From positions 1,054,001 through 1,118,000 of the forward strand of contig OZ023193.1 in assembly GCA_963995505.1 (NCBI GenBank): DNA of 64,000 nucleotides. The letters are read 5' to 3'. Below are positions 23,646 through 35,865 of this stretch, piece after piece (the first letter of the stretch is position 1; the number at the start of each line of letters is the position of its first letter). The translations under genes and the position numbers were made by a program. Origin of the DNA: Hypericum androsaemum. Its lineage: Eukaryota > Streptophyta > Magnoliopsida > Malpighiales > Hypericaceae. Below the pieces are notes generated by a model. It did not search any database and was not told the origin of the DNA. It was given only the letters and a program-made list of their open reading frames with translations.

Positions 23646-23972
23646 TCACGATTCAAGCAACCGAGAAGCGATGAGATCGTTGAAGGCATCCTCTTTGCAA
23701 GGAATAGTGAGGCCGCCCATTGGATGGTTGAACCCAAACTCTTCCTCTGCTCGGTTCAGCAAGCACTTAAAGGAAGGATGGTTCACGTACGATATCGGAA
23801 CCACATATCTCTTCATCTTAAGCTGATCTCCTACGTATACCGCCACGTGGCCTTTCGGTACCTCTCCAACCGGTTGATGATGAGAACTGCTAGTACTTCT
23901 CCCCACCAGGGACTTGCTCCCCTTCAGGACTTGCTTTACTATGGAAGTAAAACGAATAGTAGTAGCAACCAT
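23646..23972 (-). CDS. SAUR: SAUR family protein (108 aa)
   Basis: Single-exon frame with the full SAUR core at about residues 37-104: [48 protein letters not shown] and KEDAFNDLI. The N-terminus ([20 protein letters not shown]) is basic and amphipathic. A TATA box (tataaatata on the minus strand, 24091-24100) lies about 120 bp upstream of the ATG, which supports the chosen start. The gene looks intact. Confidence 0.93.
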   Translation of the reverse strand: MVATTIRFTSIVKQVLKGSKSLVGRSTSSSHHQPVGEVPKGHVAVYVGDQLKMKRYVVPISYVNHPSFKCLLNRAEEEFGFNHPMGGLTIPCKEDAFNDLIASRLLES

Positions 23973-26605
23973 ATTGTTGGTGAGTGTTCAAGGTTGGTTG
24001 TCTCGGTGCTTGTTCAATGTGGAAGTCAAAAGGAGTGTTACGAGTTGGTATGAAAGTTGTTCGATGAGTTTAATCTATGCATCGACTATGTATATTTATA
24101 GGCTTGTAAAGAGTGAATGGAGATAAGGATGCATTGCTTTCCAAGAGAGTGGCAAGTTGGTGCTAATTTTTTTATAACACCTAGTATCCAAATACTTAAT
24201 AGGTCAACTAATATACATTGCGATTCAGTAGTACATTTGAAATATAATATATATTTTTTAATTATAGTTAACATTGTTGCATTATTAATGGTTGGACTTC
24301 GATATTTTTTAATTAAAATTTTTTTTCAAGTGCCTGTTGGTTAGTTGGTGGGGAAGTATAGGGTAGGGAATAGGGATTGGTTGTTGTTAGGGGTTTTAGG
24401 AGGACCCATCTGCATGAGAATTGGAGAGATATTCACATGGCTTCCCTCATCTCTGGTTTCAGGTTTCAATTTGCTTCTCTCAAAACTGAGGGCCGAACAT
24501 AGGAATCCTATATTCACTTATTATATTCAGCTTAGAAGAGAGAGAGAGAGAGAGAGAGGTCGATGTACGTGACCTAATTTTCATGGAAGACCAATTTTTT
24601 TTTAGTTATCAACAAGTGAATAACTACTCTGGTCATGAACAAAAACTGTGTGTATTTGGACACTTAATAATCACTAAAAGGCACTGAGATTTGAATCTCA
24701 TATCCTTTTAATTATTATTGATTATGGGTATGCATAATATTGAATTTTCTAGATAATTAGGTGCATAATAACGTATTTTCAACTTATATATATGGTTAAA
24801 TTTCTGTAACATTTGAAATATATACTAATTACATATATAAGACAAAGCACCCTCTTTTCGTTTTTCCGTGATGGTTGAACTGAACATGCATACAACTCGC
24901 AACTTTTACGGGGCACAATCAATAATCATAAATTAAGCACATGAACTGAACATTCACTTTCAGGCTCGGTATGGCTGCTAGCAAAAAAAATTACACTAAA
25001 AAATTAGCTTCCATATGTTGACACTCTTAAATTTACCCTATTTTCCCGGGTATGTATACATAAAGATTATCCTCAGCTAGAAAGTTGAATTTCTTTTTTG
25101 AAATTACCTGTTATCTCAAAGTTAGCATTTAGTTTAAATTTAAGTCAAGTTAGAGCAGCAAGAAGAGAGACGAAACTATCTTAACAAATTTTGATGCATC
25201 TCAATCGGAGATATCAATTTTGATCAATTAACCTACAAATGAAATTTTTTGTTTATACCACTGGATATTTTGAATTTTTTGTGCCAACTAATTCAAGTTC
25301 GAAATGGGTGTGACCTATTAAGGGTTGCAAAGTTTCCCCACCATGATTTTCTAAGGGTTAATTTTTACGTTAATAGTTAGAGATTGAGCTTACAACTTAT
25401 TTTATTAGACCAAATATCATTTAATTCTCATTAAATATTTAATATTAATATATGTACAATAATTCGAACTCGAGATTTTTTGGTTACGTTAGTTAGAACG
25501 ATGCTTTCACCATCTTTACGCATGATATAGTTAACAGTAACATGTTTATTCATGTCAACATGCACCGGCTCTTCCATGTCACCATCATTATTCCAGCTTG
25601 TACGCCGGATTCCGTGCTTATGGCTAGGAAATGATAGGACATGGGCATTGCGGGAAGAGAGAGAGAGAGACATGCAGCGAGAAGCATTTAGAGATGGGCC
25701 CATTTATTCGGGAGGTAATGGGCAAATAAATGAAGTGGAAAGGTCCAGTTGGGAACTTATTGCTTTTTTTCTGTTGCAAATTGGTGGATATGACCTGGGA
25801 TAGTCAAATTCATGAACCCTTGATCATTTTCTGGGGATCTAGTTACGTATACTGACCCCGAGAACGTGCCCAAATAGAGGGTTTTATTTCATGTTGAAAT
25901 CTGTGGGTTGTTTACTGTGATATGTACTTGAACACTTCAAATGACCCACCTTGTTCTGACAGGTATTTTTGTGGGGATCATCCGATAAACATACGAAAGA
26001 ATGTAACACAATTTCACCACAAAAAAATCGATCCCATGCTAAAAGAGATTGAAGACATACATAAGAACAAGATTGATACATAAGCAAAGACTAAAAAATG
26101 TAACATGGGCATTCAAAATGTTCTAATAAAAATAATTTGGCTCACTATTCCGTATTATCTTAGCCTGTGAGTAATCACGGACACTGTACTACAAGTTGCT
26201 ACAATGCAATAAATGTAACTGATCCCACTTTATTTGATGATGTCTATCTCAATTTGTTTGCCTTTAAGATCACTAAGAGATATTTCTGTATAATCTACGA
26301 CTTTTATGTCAAAATTGACGGGCAAATATTTCTCTCCCTCTATATACACATATATTCACCCACAGAAATATCCCTAGAGATTATGTATACCACCACCAAA
26401 CTTATTGCTATACATAATATGGTACATACTAATCATCATCACTTTACATAGTATTCTAGCATAATAATAAAATATTTGTTGGAAAAAATTTATCATCACT
26501 TAAATTCTATTTCACTCGAACAAAAATTAATCAGTCCACTGAGCATTCAGACACTAATTGCTATTAAGAAAACATCATATTAGCATTCCTAACCAAATAG
26601 GCAAA
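23973..26605. other. Spacer between two SAUR loci
   Basis: Left part is the promoter of SAUR 23646-23972. The region has (GA)n microsatellites at about 24536-24558 and 25656-25672 and a SINE-like B-box (gagttcgaatta, minus strand) near 25460-25475. The right end is the promoter side of the SAUR pseudogene, with ctatatacacatat at about 26340. No further gene is seen. Confidence 0.45.
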
Positions 26606-27188
26606 ATGGGTTTTCAATTAACTCAATTGGTGGTTCTTCTTTCCAACATGATTATCCAAAAAATGCCTAGAAAGAAGCATAACGATGTTAGTACCCATGA
26701 TGAAACGTCCAACCTAAAAATTGTTCCGAAAGGTCATTATGTTATGTACTTGGGGGATGACCAGCACGGGGGACCAATGGAAGAGGTTTGTAATGCCAAT
26801 TTCTTATCTGAAGCATTCGTTGTTTCAAGAATTGCTAGCTCAAGCTGAAGATGCGTTTTTTTTTATAAATAGATTTTGTCGTGATCAGGATTTGATCCCT
26901 GGTCACTCTTCACTCCACTTTTCTTTTATATCATTAGAGCAACTGTTCTTTGGTTTCCGAAGAAGAGTTTGGTTTCGATCATCAATTGAGTGGGCTCGTA
27001 ATTTGTAAACAGGATTTGATCCCTAGTCATTCTCCACTTCACATTTCCGTTATATATCATTAGAGAAAGCGCTCTTTCGTAGCCGAAGAAGAGTTTGGTT
27101 TCGATCATCAATTGGGTGGGCTCGTAATTCCCTTCGAGAAGACGAGTTCGTAGTTTTGAATTCACGTTTGAAGAACTCTCTTGTCTAG
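26606..27188 (+). pseudogene. SAUR: SAUR pseudogene with frameshifts and internal duplication
   Basis: Starts MGFQLTQLVVLLSN and keeps VPKGHYVMYLGDD. A frameshift in the G-rich run at about 26766-26780 follows; the next frame reads RFVMPISYLKHSLFQELLAQ. After AEDAF the sequence runs into non-SAUR DNA with a stop. The following SAUR block (EEEFGFDHQL, GLVI) is present twice because a 124-bp unit is duplicated in tandem (26886-27009 and 27010-27133). The last block has another frameshift after PFE. It cannot encode a SAUR. Confidence 0.85.
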
Positions 27189-27189
27189 T

Positions 27190-28212
27190 ATCACCATTCA
27201 CCATTTTGGTTTGGTTTCTGTGATCACCATTGTAGATACGAATTTGTGTAAATCTTAAACGGTTATGATTCTATTAGTGCTACAACCGAATTTACGGGTG
27301 TAGCTAGTTAGCAAATATAACTAGCTACAAAATTTGGTCCCCTAATTCAGTGTTACAACTGACAATTCGATTTTAGAAGGCTATTGCGGAGTCAAGTCTG
27401 TGTTCGATGCTAGCGGGTATGGAGGAACATGATGAAGACCAAGTCGAGGAACTAGCGATGGAGGCTTGGCATCTTGCGATCTCAATGAGAATGCCATGGG
27501 AGGAAGTTACGTCAATAATTCTCCATGTGATTAAGGACACGGCTATATGCTCATTCCCAAATTGGACTTTTGACCCCCCATGAATTAGGTATTTTGCTAG
27601 GTGGTTAAAATAGGAATGTCATGTGCCTGTTGTATGTACGGGTCGATTATTATCATAACCTAAGGGTACTTTTGGTTTAGCTATGCTTGTGGAGACACTT
27701 TTAGAAGATGTACTTGGATAGCATTTATCAAAATGGTGTCTCTTATTTATATTTATCAGATATTTAAGGTGCGGTACCTCTGATACATTTGATGGAATTA
27801 ACCTATGATGGGTTCTTTTGAGGAGAATTAATACTTTATATATCAAAAAAAGTTAGCAAATATAAACAGCAATGTTTGTTTCATTTATGTTATTTGTCAT
27901 ATAAATCATATTCAGTTGCAACCATAGTATGTTCCTGATTTAATTACTCAAGAAACTTCAGTTTAAAGTACACCAGTGATTTTTATTTGGAACATGTAAA
28001 TTCCAATAACTAACAGATCGATAAGGATCACTAAAAATCACGCCAATCAAGCGAATTAAGGGGGCGAAGAGAGAAAAAAAAACATCACAAAATTGATGAG
28101 ACGGGCTAGCTTTTCCTCATCTCCAATCAATTTGGGAAAAAAATTATCATCAGAAGTTAATTAACTCCTATCGAAGTAGTTTAACTTCATGTCTACATCT
28201 ACAAATTATATT
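27190..28212. other. Spacer between SAUR pseudogene and next SAUR
   Basis: No gene recognised. The right-most 200 bp are likely the 3'UTR of the minus-strand SAUR at 28213. Confidence 0.45.
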
Positions 28213-28527
28213 TTAACAACTTAAACTCGAGATTAAACAGGTGAAGTAGTCCTCACTACAAGGAAGAGTGAGGCCGCCCATCGGATGATCGTAACCAAAT
28301 TCTTGCTCGGCTAGGGCAAGAAGATCATGGAACAACGGATGGTTGAGGTACGTAATTGGGATTACGAACCTCTTCATGTAGCCTCGGTCGCCCACGTAAA
28401 CCGCAATATGACCTTTTGGTACGTTGCAATTAGTGGAGCTAATTGCCGTGACAGCAGCAATTCTAGCCGAAAGTGTCCTCCTCAGCTTCTTCTTGGCGTT
28501 GGCTAATCCCATTCTCTGAACTCCCAT
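28213..28527 (-). CDS. SAUR: SAUR family protein (104 aa)
   Basis: Core at about residues 36-102: [47 protein letters not shown]. The N-terminus ([20 protein letters not shown]) is strongly basic. A second in-frame ATG at codon 6 could also serve, but codon 1 fits the MG(V/I/F) starts of the other members. A TATA box (ctatataaac on the minus strand, 28701-28710) lies about 175 bp upstream. Confidence 0.93.
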   Translation of the reverse strand: MGVQRMGLANAKKKLRRTLSARIAAVTAISSTNCNVPKGHIAVYVGDRGYMKRFVIPITYLNHPLFHDLLALAEQEFGYDHPMGGLTLPCSEDYFTCLISSLSC

Positions 28528-29579
28528 TTTTCGAATAGTTAAGGAATGGAAGAAGGTTTAGTGGGTAATTATTGGTAATTGTTTCTCTCTTTTGGCTCTT
28601 GGAATTTTTTTCCTTTGGATTGTATAGCACTTTTGGATAAGTGGACTTTAGCTCGAATTGGGTTTGGATGGATTTGGTTGGGAAAGGTCTAGGTGGTAGT
28701 GTTTATATAGAGAGAAACTTCGGGTAGGATTGTAATGGAGACGTTGAGTTTGTTTTCGTGGTATTATCGAACCTATTATTTTCCTATTGCGAGTTTTCTA
28801 ATGTTTTTATCGTGACAAGGTTTTGATGAAGCTTATGACAACAACCATGTATTTATATGTGAGAACTCAGTACCCGGTTTGTAAATATGTAATTGCATAT
28901 ATGAAATAAAATTAACTTATCAAAAAAATATAGAAAAAAATGAAATTCTGAAATTTCGAGGGCATTTGTTTTAACTAGATAAGAGAAAAAAAAATGAAAA
29001 TGGAGATAAAGTAAGGCTGTTTTAGCCAAGTAGAACTTTTGAATGATGAAAATATTTTCCCAACAATCATATAACAATGTCGTGTTTTTAAAGATTCAAA
29101 CTCAAAATATTTTAATTAAATTATAATAATTTATTTACCTATCTAAATGCTTGTTCGTCATTAGAATTTATAGATTTAGTGAACATATCAGGTAAAGGGC
29201 TGACCGGAATTTCACGTGGTTTGTCCTTTTTGTATAGACAATCATGCCCTACCACCTTGCCGGAACAAAATTAATTGGAGAACATTCAATTGCAAGTTGT
29301 TATTTTAAACAGTATAACCACATTACATGCATGAAATACACTGCATTTGTACCTTTATTCCTTTTTTGGGTTATTGCCTTTGACATTAAATTGTCAACTT
29401 ATAGCCCAACCGGTTCATGTTGCCAGATCATATATATTGCAGGAGAACATTGAACTTGGGCTAAATGTTACCTTGAGGTCCAAGTCTTTTCAGGTTGATA
29501 CCAACCACACTAGGCACTTGCGTTCTTTTTGGTCCCTACCGTTTTTCAGGTCGAGAATTAATATGTATATGTACCAACG
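28528..29579. other. SAUR promoter flank and intergenic DNA
   Basis: Promoter of SAUR 28213-28527 up to about 28850, then AT-rich DNA without a recognisable feature. Confidence 0.45.
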
Positions 29580-29767
29580 AGCACTTAGATCAACTAGTGA
29601 GGGAGTTGTTCTAGCTTAACCAAGGTCTCGAGTTCGAGTCCTTGGAAACGCAACAGTGTTAAATACTTGTTGGAAGAGCTTTGCCACTTTCAAAGATCCT
29701 ACCGGGCTCGAAATTGGATTAGTCGACTCAGAGGGTCGGATACCAAGTAGTTATAAACTAAAAAAAA
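29580..29767 (+). mobile_element. tRNA-derived SINE
   Basis: An A-box-like agatcaactagtgaggga (about 29587-29604) is followed by a clear B-box, gagttcgagtcc, at 29630-29641, the two-box RNA polymerase III promoter of tRNA-derived SINEs. The body continues with gggctcg, ggattagtcg and ggtcggataccaag, the order seen in plant SINE bodies, and ends in an A run at 29760-29767. Length is about 190 bp. Target duplications were not resolved. Confidence 0.75.
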
Positions 29768-29772
29768 TGTAC

Positions 29773-29810
<38 letters not shown>

Positions 29811-29812
29811 AT
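29768..29812. repeat. (TATATG)n microsatellite
   Basis: Seven or so hexamer units directly after the SINE A-tail; it may have grown out of that tail. Confidence 0.9.
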
Positions 29813-32189
29813 TATATATGCAAGTTGGATCGTTGTTTGTATTTTTTTAAAGATAAATTTTATTAATGGTAGTGATAAAATATAAACAATGTAGAATTTT
29901 CTGACACGTATATGAAGTTGCAACTATAGTCTTAGTAAAATTTTGCAGCAATAAAATCTAGTAAAAAAATGATGTAGGAAAAAAGCAGTTGGATTGGTAT
30001 TTATACTCTCGCTTCATTCACTCGTTTTTTTTGTACATATGAAACTTCAAGTCAACAGTGTATTCAGCGTGAACATTAATTAGTATTTCAAATATGTGCT
30101 CTATAAGTTGACTTTATTGATTTGAATAAAAAAGTTAACGCCTTCTCTTTTACTAATCGGTTTTTATAGTGGAAACCATATGATATGGGGCATGGATTTT
30201 GTGTTTTGACGTACGGTGTCCCAGAGAGTTCAGGTATTAACTAATCAGTAAAATATAAATTATAAAAATATAAATGCAACTTTAGCAGAATATTGACCAT
30301 CACTTATCACCAGTTCCCACAAGACATGGCGCCAGTGCCCATCATCGATCTCATCATCAACATTTAAGAAACATGCAAAGTGCCTCAAATTATTTAAATG
30401 ATGTGATAAATTTGAAGTGAATTGTTCGAATCCGTACTTTAGAACTCCAACGGCTGGCTACATCTTGTGTACGTTCATCACACATAACTATTTACGGCAA
30501 AAAGATAAAACACAGATTCAAAACTCGAAAATATAATAACTTAAATAATTTTTAGAAATTTTTTATTATTATTCAAAAATTTTATCTAATTCGAATTAGA
30601 TATCTTTAAGTGATATAAAAAATACTTTAATTATAGCTGTGTTTGGCTGTTAATTAGTGGATATCTCTTTTCCTTATTGGATTGCAATATTGGATAAGAA
30701 ATGAAAAAAAAGTGTAATGAGAGATGTGTCCAGGCAGGTGTGTTTGTTATTAATTCAATGGAAGTCCAACTCTCCGAGTAGATACGTGATATGACACTTC
30801 AAGATCAGGACATATAATGTTAACAATTCACAAGAGCAAGCTAAGGTTTAGTCTTAATCATTAATCAATGCCATTATTTATGTGATCATTAATATTGCAT
30901 GACGCCATATTTTATGAAGAGAGACTCATTTTATTTTTCAATTATTAAGAACTCTGTTGTAAAAGTGCAAATTATAAAAATGAAAATTTAAAGGGTAAAA
31001 ACAGAGTTTTGTATGTAATTAAATTTAAAAATTTTACAAAAATTAAGTAACTATACTGAATTTAAGTTTGGACAGCTGCTTCACTATTCCCCATGTGGCA
31101 ATACCACTATCGATTTATTTATAAGTGTAAACAAATTATTAACATTTTGTTAATAAATAGGCCAATTGGTAACATATATATTTATATTGAAGACTAGCTA
31201 GATGCTTACACCCCATGTCCCATCAATGGTCCCTTATGTTACATAGTTAATTACCCTACACATGTATATGTTTTTGTCAAATTAAAAAGATGTCACATAT
31301 TTGATAAATCGCCCCATGTATTTTCCAAAAACTAGCCACGCTAATTTGTTTACGATGTGCCCATTCCTCCCATCATTTCTTCAACCTCGGCCCCTTACTA
31401 AAAATCAATGTGACAATTATTAGACAAATAGTGCATATTCGTCTTCTCCCAGTTATGTCTTATGCACTTCTCGTGCTCGGTTGGTGCTTAACAATTATTC
31501 CTGGGAGCCATTCTATGTGTACTACAGATAATATAATTAAATACCAATGAGATCAACCAGTAAGAAAATTGTGATAGTGTTAATATTTGTTGAGAGAATT
31601 CTGACATAATTAAAAAGTTATATTTGACTCAAATCTGAATTGATCGATCAAATAATTATTCGGATAAAATAATTTCCACCAAAAAGATATAATCTATTAA
31701 ATATGGGAACAGGCAGAGGTAGTGTGGGCCGGACGTGTAATTTATCTGATTAAATAGCCGCTAATTGTTTCTGATCTAAACCTAGATGGTCACTTATCCA
31801 TAGTTGTCGGCTGATCATCACATCCTAAGAAGTGTTGTTCACGTTCGTAATTCCAGGTGCGTGCTTATATGGCTCTTCGGCGAGGCCAACTTGTTCTCCT
31901 CATATATATATATATATATATATAACCAATTCTTATAAAAAAATCTCCAATACCACATACATGCTATCCATATATTTAGCAATCATAATTGGAATCGGAT
32001 AAAATTTAGTAATATTGATTTTGAGCTAACAAACCTTTCTTTCGTTTAAATTTCCCGAGTGGGGGTCGTACAGGCAACAATGGTCCATAAGATCGACATG
32101 TACCGTGTTTGAATCTCAATATTCAACCAAAACAATTATGACCCTAGTTTAGATTGACTTTTCCAATGATGTATTTTTACATCTTTGAA
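29813..32189. other. Long AT-rich intergenic stretch
   Basis: No gene recognised on either strand. Contains a (TA)n run at about 31900-31924. Old transposon debris is likely but I cannot assign it. Confidence 0.45.
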
Positions 32190-32898
32190 TAGTGATGGCA
32201 GAAATACCCATACCCTGAGGGTCGGACCCTACACTTACCCTATGGGTCTAGGGTATGTTGACTTTGACTGGGTCTAAGGTAGGGTATGGGTATGGGTATG
32301 GGTCCATGTTTAGAGGTAGGGTCTAGGGTAGGGTATGAATCCATAGCTAGACCCTGTGGGTCGGACCCTACCCTTACATTTTTACCCTATTTTAGACTCT
32401 ACCCTAATTAGACTCTAATTAGACCCTTATTAGACGGTATTGATAATATATATAATATACTTTGCGGTTAACTTTAACATATTTATTATGTTATTCTGCA
32501 ACTAGCTTAGAAGATGTCGTGAATGATGGATCACTAGAAGCTGACATACTATTTTTTTTTGTTGAATTACTTATGTACTTCAAACTCTAAAAAAAACCTT
32601 GGACTATTGAAATTAAATTACAAAATTTGATATTTCATCAATTTTTTATTGAATGTTGATGTGTAATGTAGTAGATGTTTTAAATTTATTTAAATTTTAT
32701 ATAAAAATTAAGTTTTGATTAAAAATTATCAAAATGCAGAACGTTAAAGGGTCGGACCTGCAGACCCTGGGTCTCCAGGAGGGTAGGGTATGAATCTAAC
32801 AATAAAAAATTTGTAGGGTCGAGTGTAGGGTATGGATTCGTCCAAAAAAACTAGGATATGGGTAGGGTCTTATCAATACCCTACCTATTGCCATCCCA
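32190..32898. mobile_element. Possible hAT-type non-autonomous element with GGGTA-rich ends
   Basis: The left end (agtgatggcagaaataccca) and the reverse complement of the right end (gggatggcaataggtagggt) share the gatggca start typical of plant hAT elements. Behind them both ends carry degenerate tandem runs of accctac/gggtatgggt, about 190 bp on the left and 130 bp on the right in inverted orientation, around an AT-rich core. No transposase is present, and I could not confirm an 8-bp target duplication. Confidence 0.45.
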
Positions 32899-33633
32899 AG
32901 AAAATCTGGCCCATTTACGAAAGTCTCAACTTGGGCCTGGACATCCTTCTCCAACAGGCCCATATTGAAATACGTGCGCAGGCCCAAAACTAAAGGTCGG
33001 GCCAGGAGTACTACTAGCCCAGGCCGCGCGGTTGCCTCGAGCACCGGATCGTTTGACTTCGGAAACGAGGGGAATCGTTGGAGGTGTGACCGTCCGACGC
33101 AGATTAAGGCTGGGGCGAGCTTCAATCCACTGGGCTAACCGGCGGTAGGGTTCGCACTGAGCACCCTTTCAACGATTTCATCTTCAGGTAGGAGATGACC
33201 AACGGCGGCCAGATGGTGTGGGTCCCCTGGGGCAGTTCAATAATTCGCCTTTTCCAATCGAGACATAAACCCGAGCGAGGCGTTGCCAGGCCTCGCGTCC
33301 AGACTGAACCCGAGACGGAAGCAATGGTTGATCTTGCTGGTTCGGAGAGTAGTCTGGGTTGGTAATCGCTGGGTTGATCTTACGTCGATGGATTGTCATT
33401 GATACATTTGCATTAGACTCGTAAGATTGGGATTAGACTTGTTCCGGTAATATCTCAAGTTAGTTGTAGGCGATAAATAACAGAATAGGAAGGAAGGATC
33501 ATGAAATCTGAATATTCATTCACATTAAATTCTTCCACTTGAAGGGAGTTTGTGATTAGATATATTTTTTACATTGAAGATATATTCACATTAAATGCCG
33601 ATCAAAATTGTTCAACTAGTTGTCTTCTTAACA
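32899..33633. other. GC-richer spacer, no gene recognised
   Basis: 32900-33400 has exon-like composition but no recognisable protein in any frame; it may be the 5' remnant of a lost gene. The last 200 bp are the 3'UTR of the minus-strand SAUR and are repeated at 35680 and 37560. Confidence 0.4.
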
Positions 33634-33918
33634 TCATCTGCTTAAACTGGACACTATATCTATGAACATTTCTTCTGGGCAGGGAATCGTCAATCCGCCC
33701 ATGGGATGGTGGAAGCCATATTCTTCTTCAGCTTTACTCAACAAGTCCTGGAATGAAGGCTGGCTCAGGTAAGAAACCGGCACAACGAATCTCTTCTTCT
33801 CGGCCTCGCCTACATAAACTGCTAAGCATCCTTTTGGTATTTCTGAAGACTTGGCAGAGAACACTGATCTGCCTCGTAGAAACTGCTTTGCAAGCATAGC
33901 AGGTAATTGTCTAGCCAT
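33634..33918 (-). CDS. SAUR: SAUR family protein (94 aa), tandem copy A
   Basis: Core at residues 28-93: [48 protein letters not shown]. The start [16 protein letters not shown] is basic. It differs from the protein at 37746-38030 at only five residues, so the two are recent tandem copies. A TATA box (tatatataac on the minus strand, about 34032-34042) sits 115 bp upstream, and a TGTCTC auxin-response word is at 34009-34014 in the leader. The gene forms a head-to-head pair with the plus-strand SAUR at 34654. Confidence 0.93.
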   Translation of the reverse strand: MARQLPAMLAKQFLRGRSVFSAKSSEIPKGCLAVYVGEAEKKRFVVPVSYLSQPSFQDLLSKAEEEYGFHHPMGGLTIPCPEEMFIDIVSSLSR

Positions 33919-34445
33919 GTGCTGTTTTGATTGTATGTATCAGGGGATTAGAATTCAGAAGAGGAAGTAGTTTTTGGAAAGATAAGGTTCTGAGTTGCTA
34001 TGGTTGTTTGTCTCATGACTCCACTTCATAGTTATATATAGAGCAAGCAAGAGTTAGCTGTAATATCTTCAACCATAATGATTGAATGGCTGTAATTTCA
34101 TTTGGCAGATGATCTTGTTTAAGACATAGCTCATAAAGACCCGTGTGACCTTGCCTGGTGATGGTATTGGTACATGTACGGTTGGCTCGGATGTAGATGG
34201 GACACTATGTTGTTTGTTGGGTTTACAGGTGAGATAATTAACCATTGTATAACCAGGACATTAGCTCAACAAATGAAAATGACGGGTTAGACCAGACAAC
34301 CTAGCCTATCCTCACAACAAGCATATCACATTAGAATACCGTAAGTTGTTATTTAGTTCGAAGGTAGGCCAGGATGGTGGGCAGCTGAGCATGATGGTGT
34401 TGGAAACAATTGCTAAAACTGGTAGTGAATACAATTGTTAGTTGG

Positions 34446-34540
34446 GAGACAACACCATGTGGTTCCTTGCAACTTGTGTCTCTGGGGACCCATTAGTACG
34501 ATTATCACCTCCATCCATTTGGTTGTTCAAGTATTTAAAC
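34446..34540 (+). promoter_or_regulatory. SAUR promoter with two auxin-response words and TATA
   Basis: gagaca (reverse of TGTCTC) at 34446-34451 and tgtctc at 34477-34482 bracket a ccatgtggttcctt motif. A TATA-like tatttaaac lies at 34532-34540, about 115 bp before the ATG. TGTCTC is the classical ARF-binding element of SAUR promoters. The same block recurs at 38614-38720 and, more diverged, at 38957-39100, which supports function. Confidence 0.6.
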
Positions 34541-34653
34541 ATCTGTTTTCCTTCAACCAGATCACCACAAGTTCACCGACTACCTATACAACAACTCCTT
34601 TCACAATCAATTCAAAGAAATACATTTCTGTAGCAGCTTTCAAGACTCAGATA

Positions 34654-34935
34654 ATGGGAATTCGCTTGCCTAGGATTGTGAATGTTAAACAAGCACTTAG
34701 GAGGTTCCTCTTGTCACATGAATGCTCTAATGTACCTAAGGGCCACCTCCCCGTCTACATTGGAGAATCTCAAAGGAAGAGGTTTACACTCCCCATTGCC
34801 TACCTGAGTCACCCTTCCTTCCAGTACCTGTTGAGTCAAGCTGAAGAAGAATTCGGATTCGATCATCCCTCCGGTGGTCTCACCATCCCATGTAGTGAAG
34901 AAGTGTTCAATGACCTCATTAACAGATGTTCGTAG
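34654..34935 (+). CDS. SAUR: SAUR family protein (93 aa)
   Basis: The frame stays open upstream to 34435, but the start at 34654 (MGIRLPRIVN) matches the other family members, lies just after the leader and gives the usual length. Core: VPKGHLPVYIGESQRKRF, LPIAYLSHPSFQ, AEEEFGFDHPSGGLTIPC. Two family positions vary: VAVYVG reads LPVYIG and HPMGG reads HPSGG. It is transcribed away from SAUR 33634 with a shared 735-bp promoter region. Confidence 0.92.
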   Translation: MGIRLPRIVNVKQALRRFLLSHECSNVPKGHLPVYIGESQRKRFTLPIAYLSHPSFQYLLSQAEEEFGFDHPSGGLTIPCSEEVFNDLINRCS

Positions 34936-35679
34936 TGTCTCAGAAAGAGCAGAGCATTAATATTAGTATAGGAATAGTAACCTGTAGAGCATTTTTGCAT
35001 TAGAGGAAAGAGCTAATGTACAGTTTACTTGGTAAAACCAAATTCCTAGCAAATCACTTGTTGATGTATTCTGTCCGGTTTTATGGTGTGGTCATAGACA
35101 TGCATATATTGTTCCAGCTACTTGCTTAATGAGATTCATTTATATATCCAATGTGTTTGGGATAAAGTAACTAAAATGACTGCAGAAATATCGTCACAGA
35201 AAGGTTGGAAAGCACCTAGAGGACTTATCCTCCAAGAATCGAGATCATCAAAAAAGAGTAGCGGGAAGTTCCCATATAGAATGAGAAGCATCCAGGAAAA
35301 CAACACATCCAAAAGGGGAAAGACCAGTAGGGTTCCGGTTTAAAACTTCTAATCCTGTTAGAGCTCTTGAAACACAGTACATAGCATTTATATAACTACC
35401 GAGTCCGGGCGACTTAGTTTTGTTTTTGTACAAGTTGGTGTCCTGGCAACTATTTAATGTGTGTTTTCTGTTTTTGCAACTTCATCAAAAAAGCATGGTT
35501 ACTACTTACTTCTGTGTTCGTTGAAACACAGTAGCATATACATTTGCATATACCACAAACATGAACCATGGTCTTGTTATCTGACGTTGAAAGAACCGCA
35601 TGACTTATTTCATGAAATTAAATACGAGTTTCGTTGACGGGGTAATGCACTGCCATTGATACGTTTGCATAGACTAAAT
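34936..35679. other. SAUR 3'UTR and spacer, part of the tandem unit
   Basis: Includes the SAUR 34654 3'UTR. The block acaagttggtgtcctggc ... gtgttttctgtttttgcaac at about 35428-35481 is repeated at about 37378-37428, marking the end of one duplication unit. Confidence 0.6.
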
Positions 35680-35865
35680 AGGCAAATAACAGAAGAGGAA
35701 GGATCATGAAGTTCCACTAGTTAAATTCTTCCACTATAAGGCAATTTGTGATTAGATAAATTTACATTGAAGATGTTAATCAAAACTGTTCAACTAGTAC
35801 TATGAGTTTGGTCTCCTTGTCTTAACATCAACTGCTTGAACCGGATACTATATCATATTTCTTAT
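35680..35865 (-). pseudogene. SAUR: 3'-end relic of a third tandem SAUR copy
   Basis: This stretch matches the 3' flank of SAURs 33634 and 37746 (aggaaggatcatgaa, tttgtgattagata, caaaactgttcaactagt). It continues into the last eight or so codons and stop of the gene (minus strand, DIVSGSSS then TGA). The homology then stops at about 35860, where the CTATTT-rich array begins. The rest of the coding region is gone. Confidence 0.75.

Noticed and set aside
31533..31640. Second SINE (gagatcaaccagtaag start)
   Set aside because: An A-box-like word is present but no B-box or A-tail can be aligned; too decayed to call.
32190..32350. Interstitial telomeric repeat
   Set aside because: The units are ggg(tatg/tagg)-like, not the plant telomere unit TTTAGGG, and they are inverted at the two ends of a transposon-like unit.
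32796..33399. Possible minus-strand gene exons
   Set aside because: Open but without motif, partner exon or homologue in the window; part overlaps the hAT-like end.
34435..34653. N-terminal extension of the SAUR frame upstream of the ATG at 34654
   Set aside because: It contains the auxin words and TATA region of the promoter, and the other SAURs start at the MG(I/V/F) motif.
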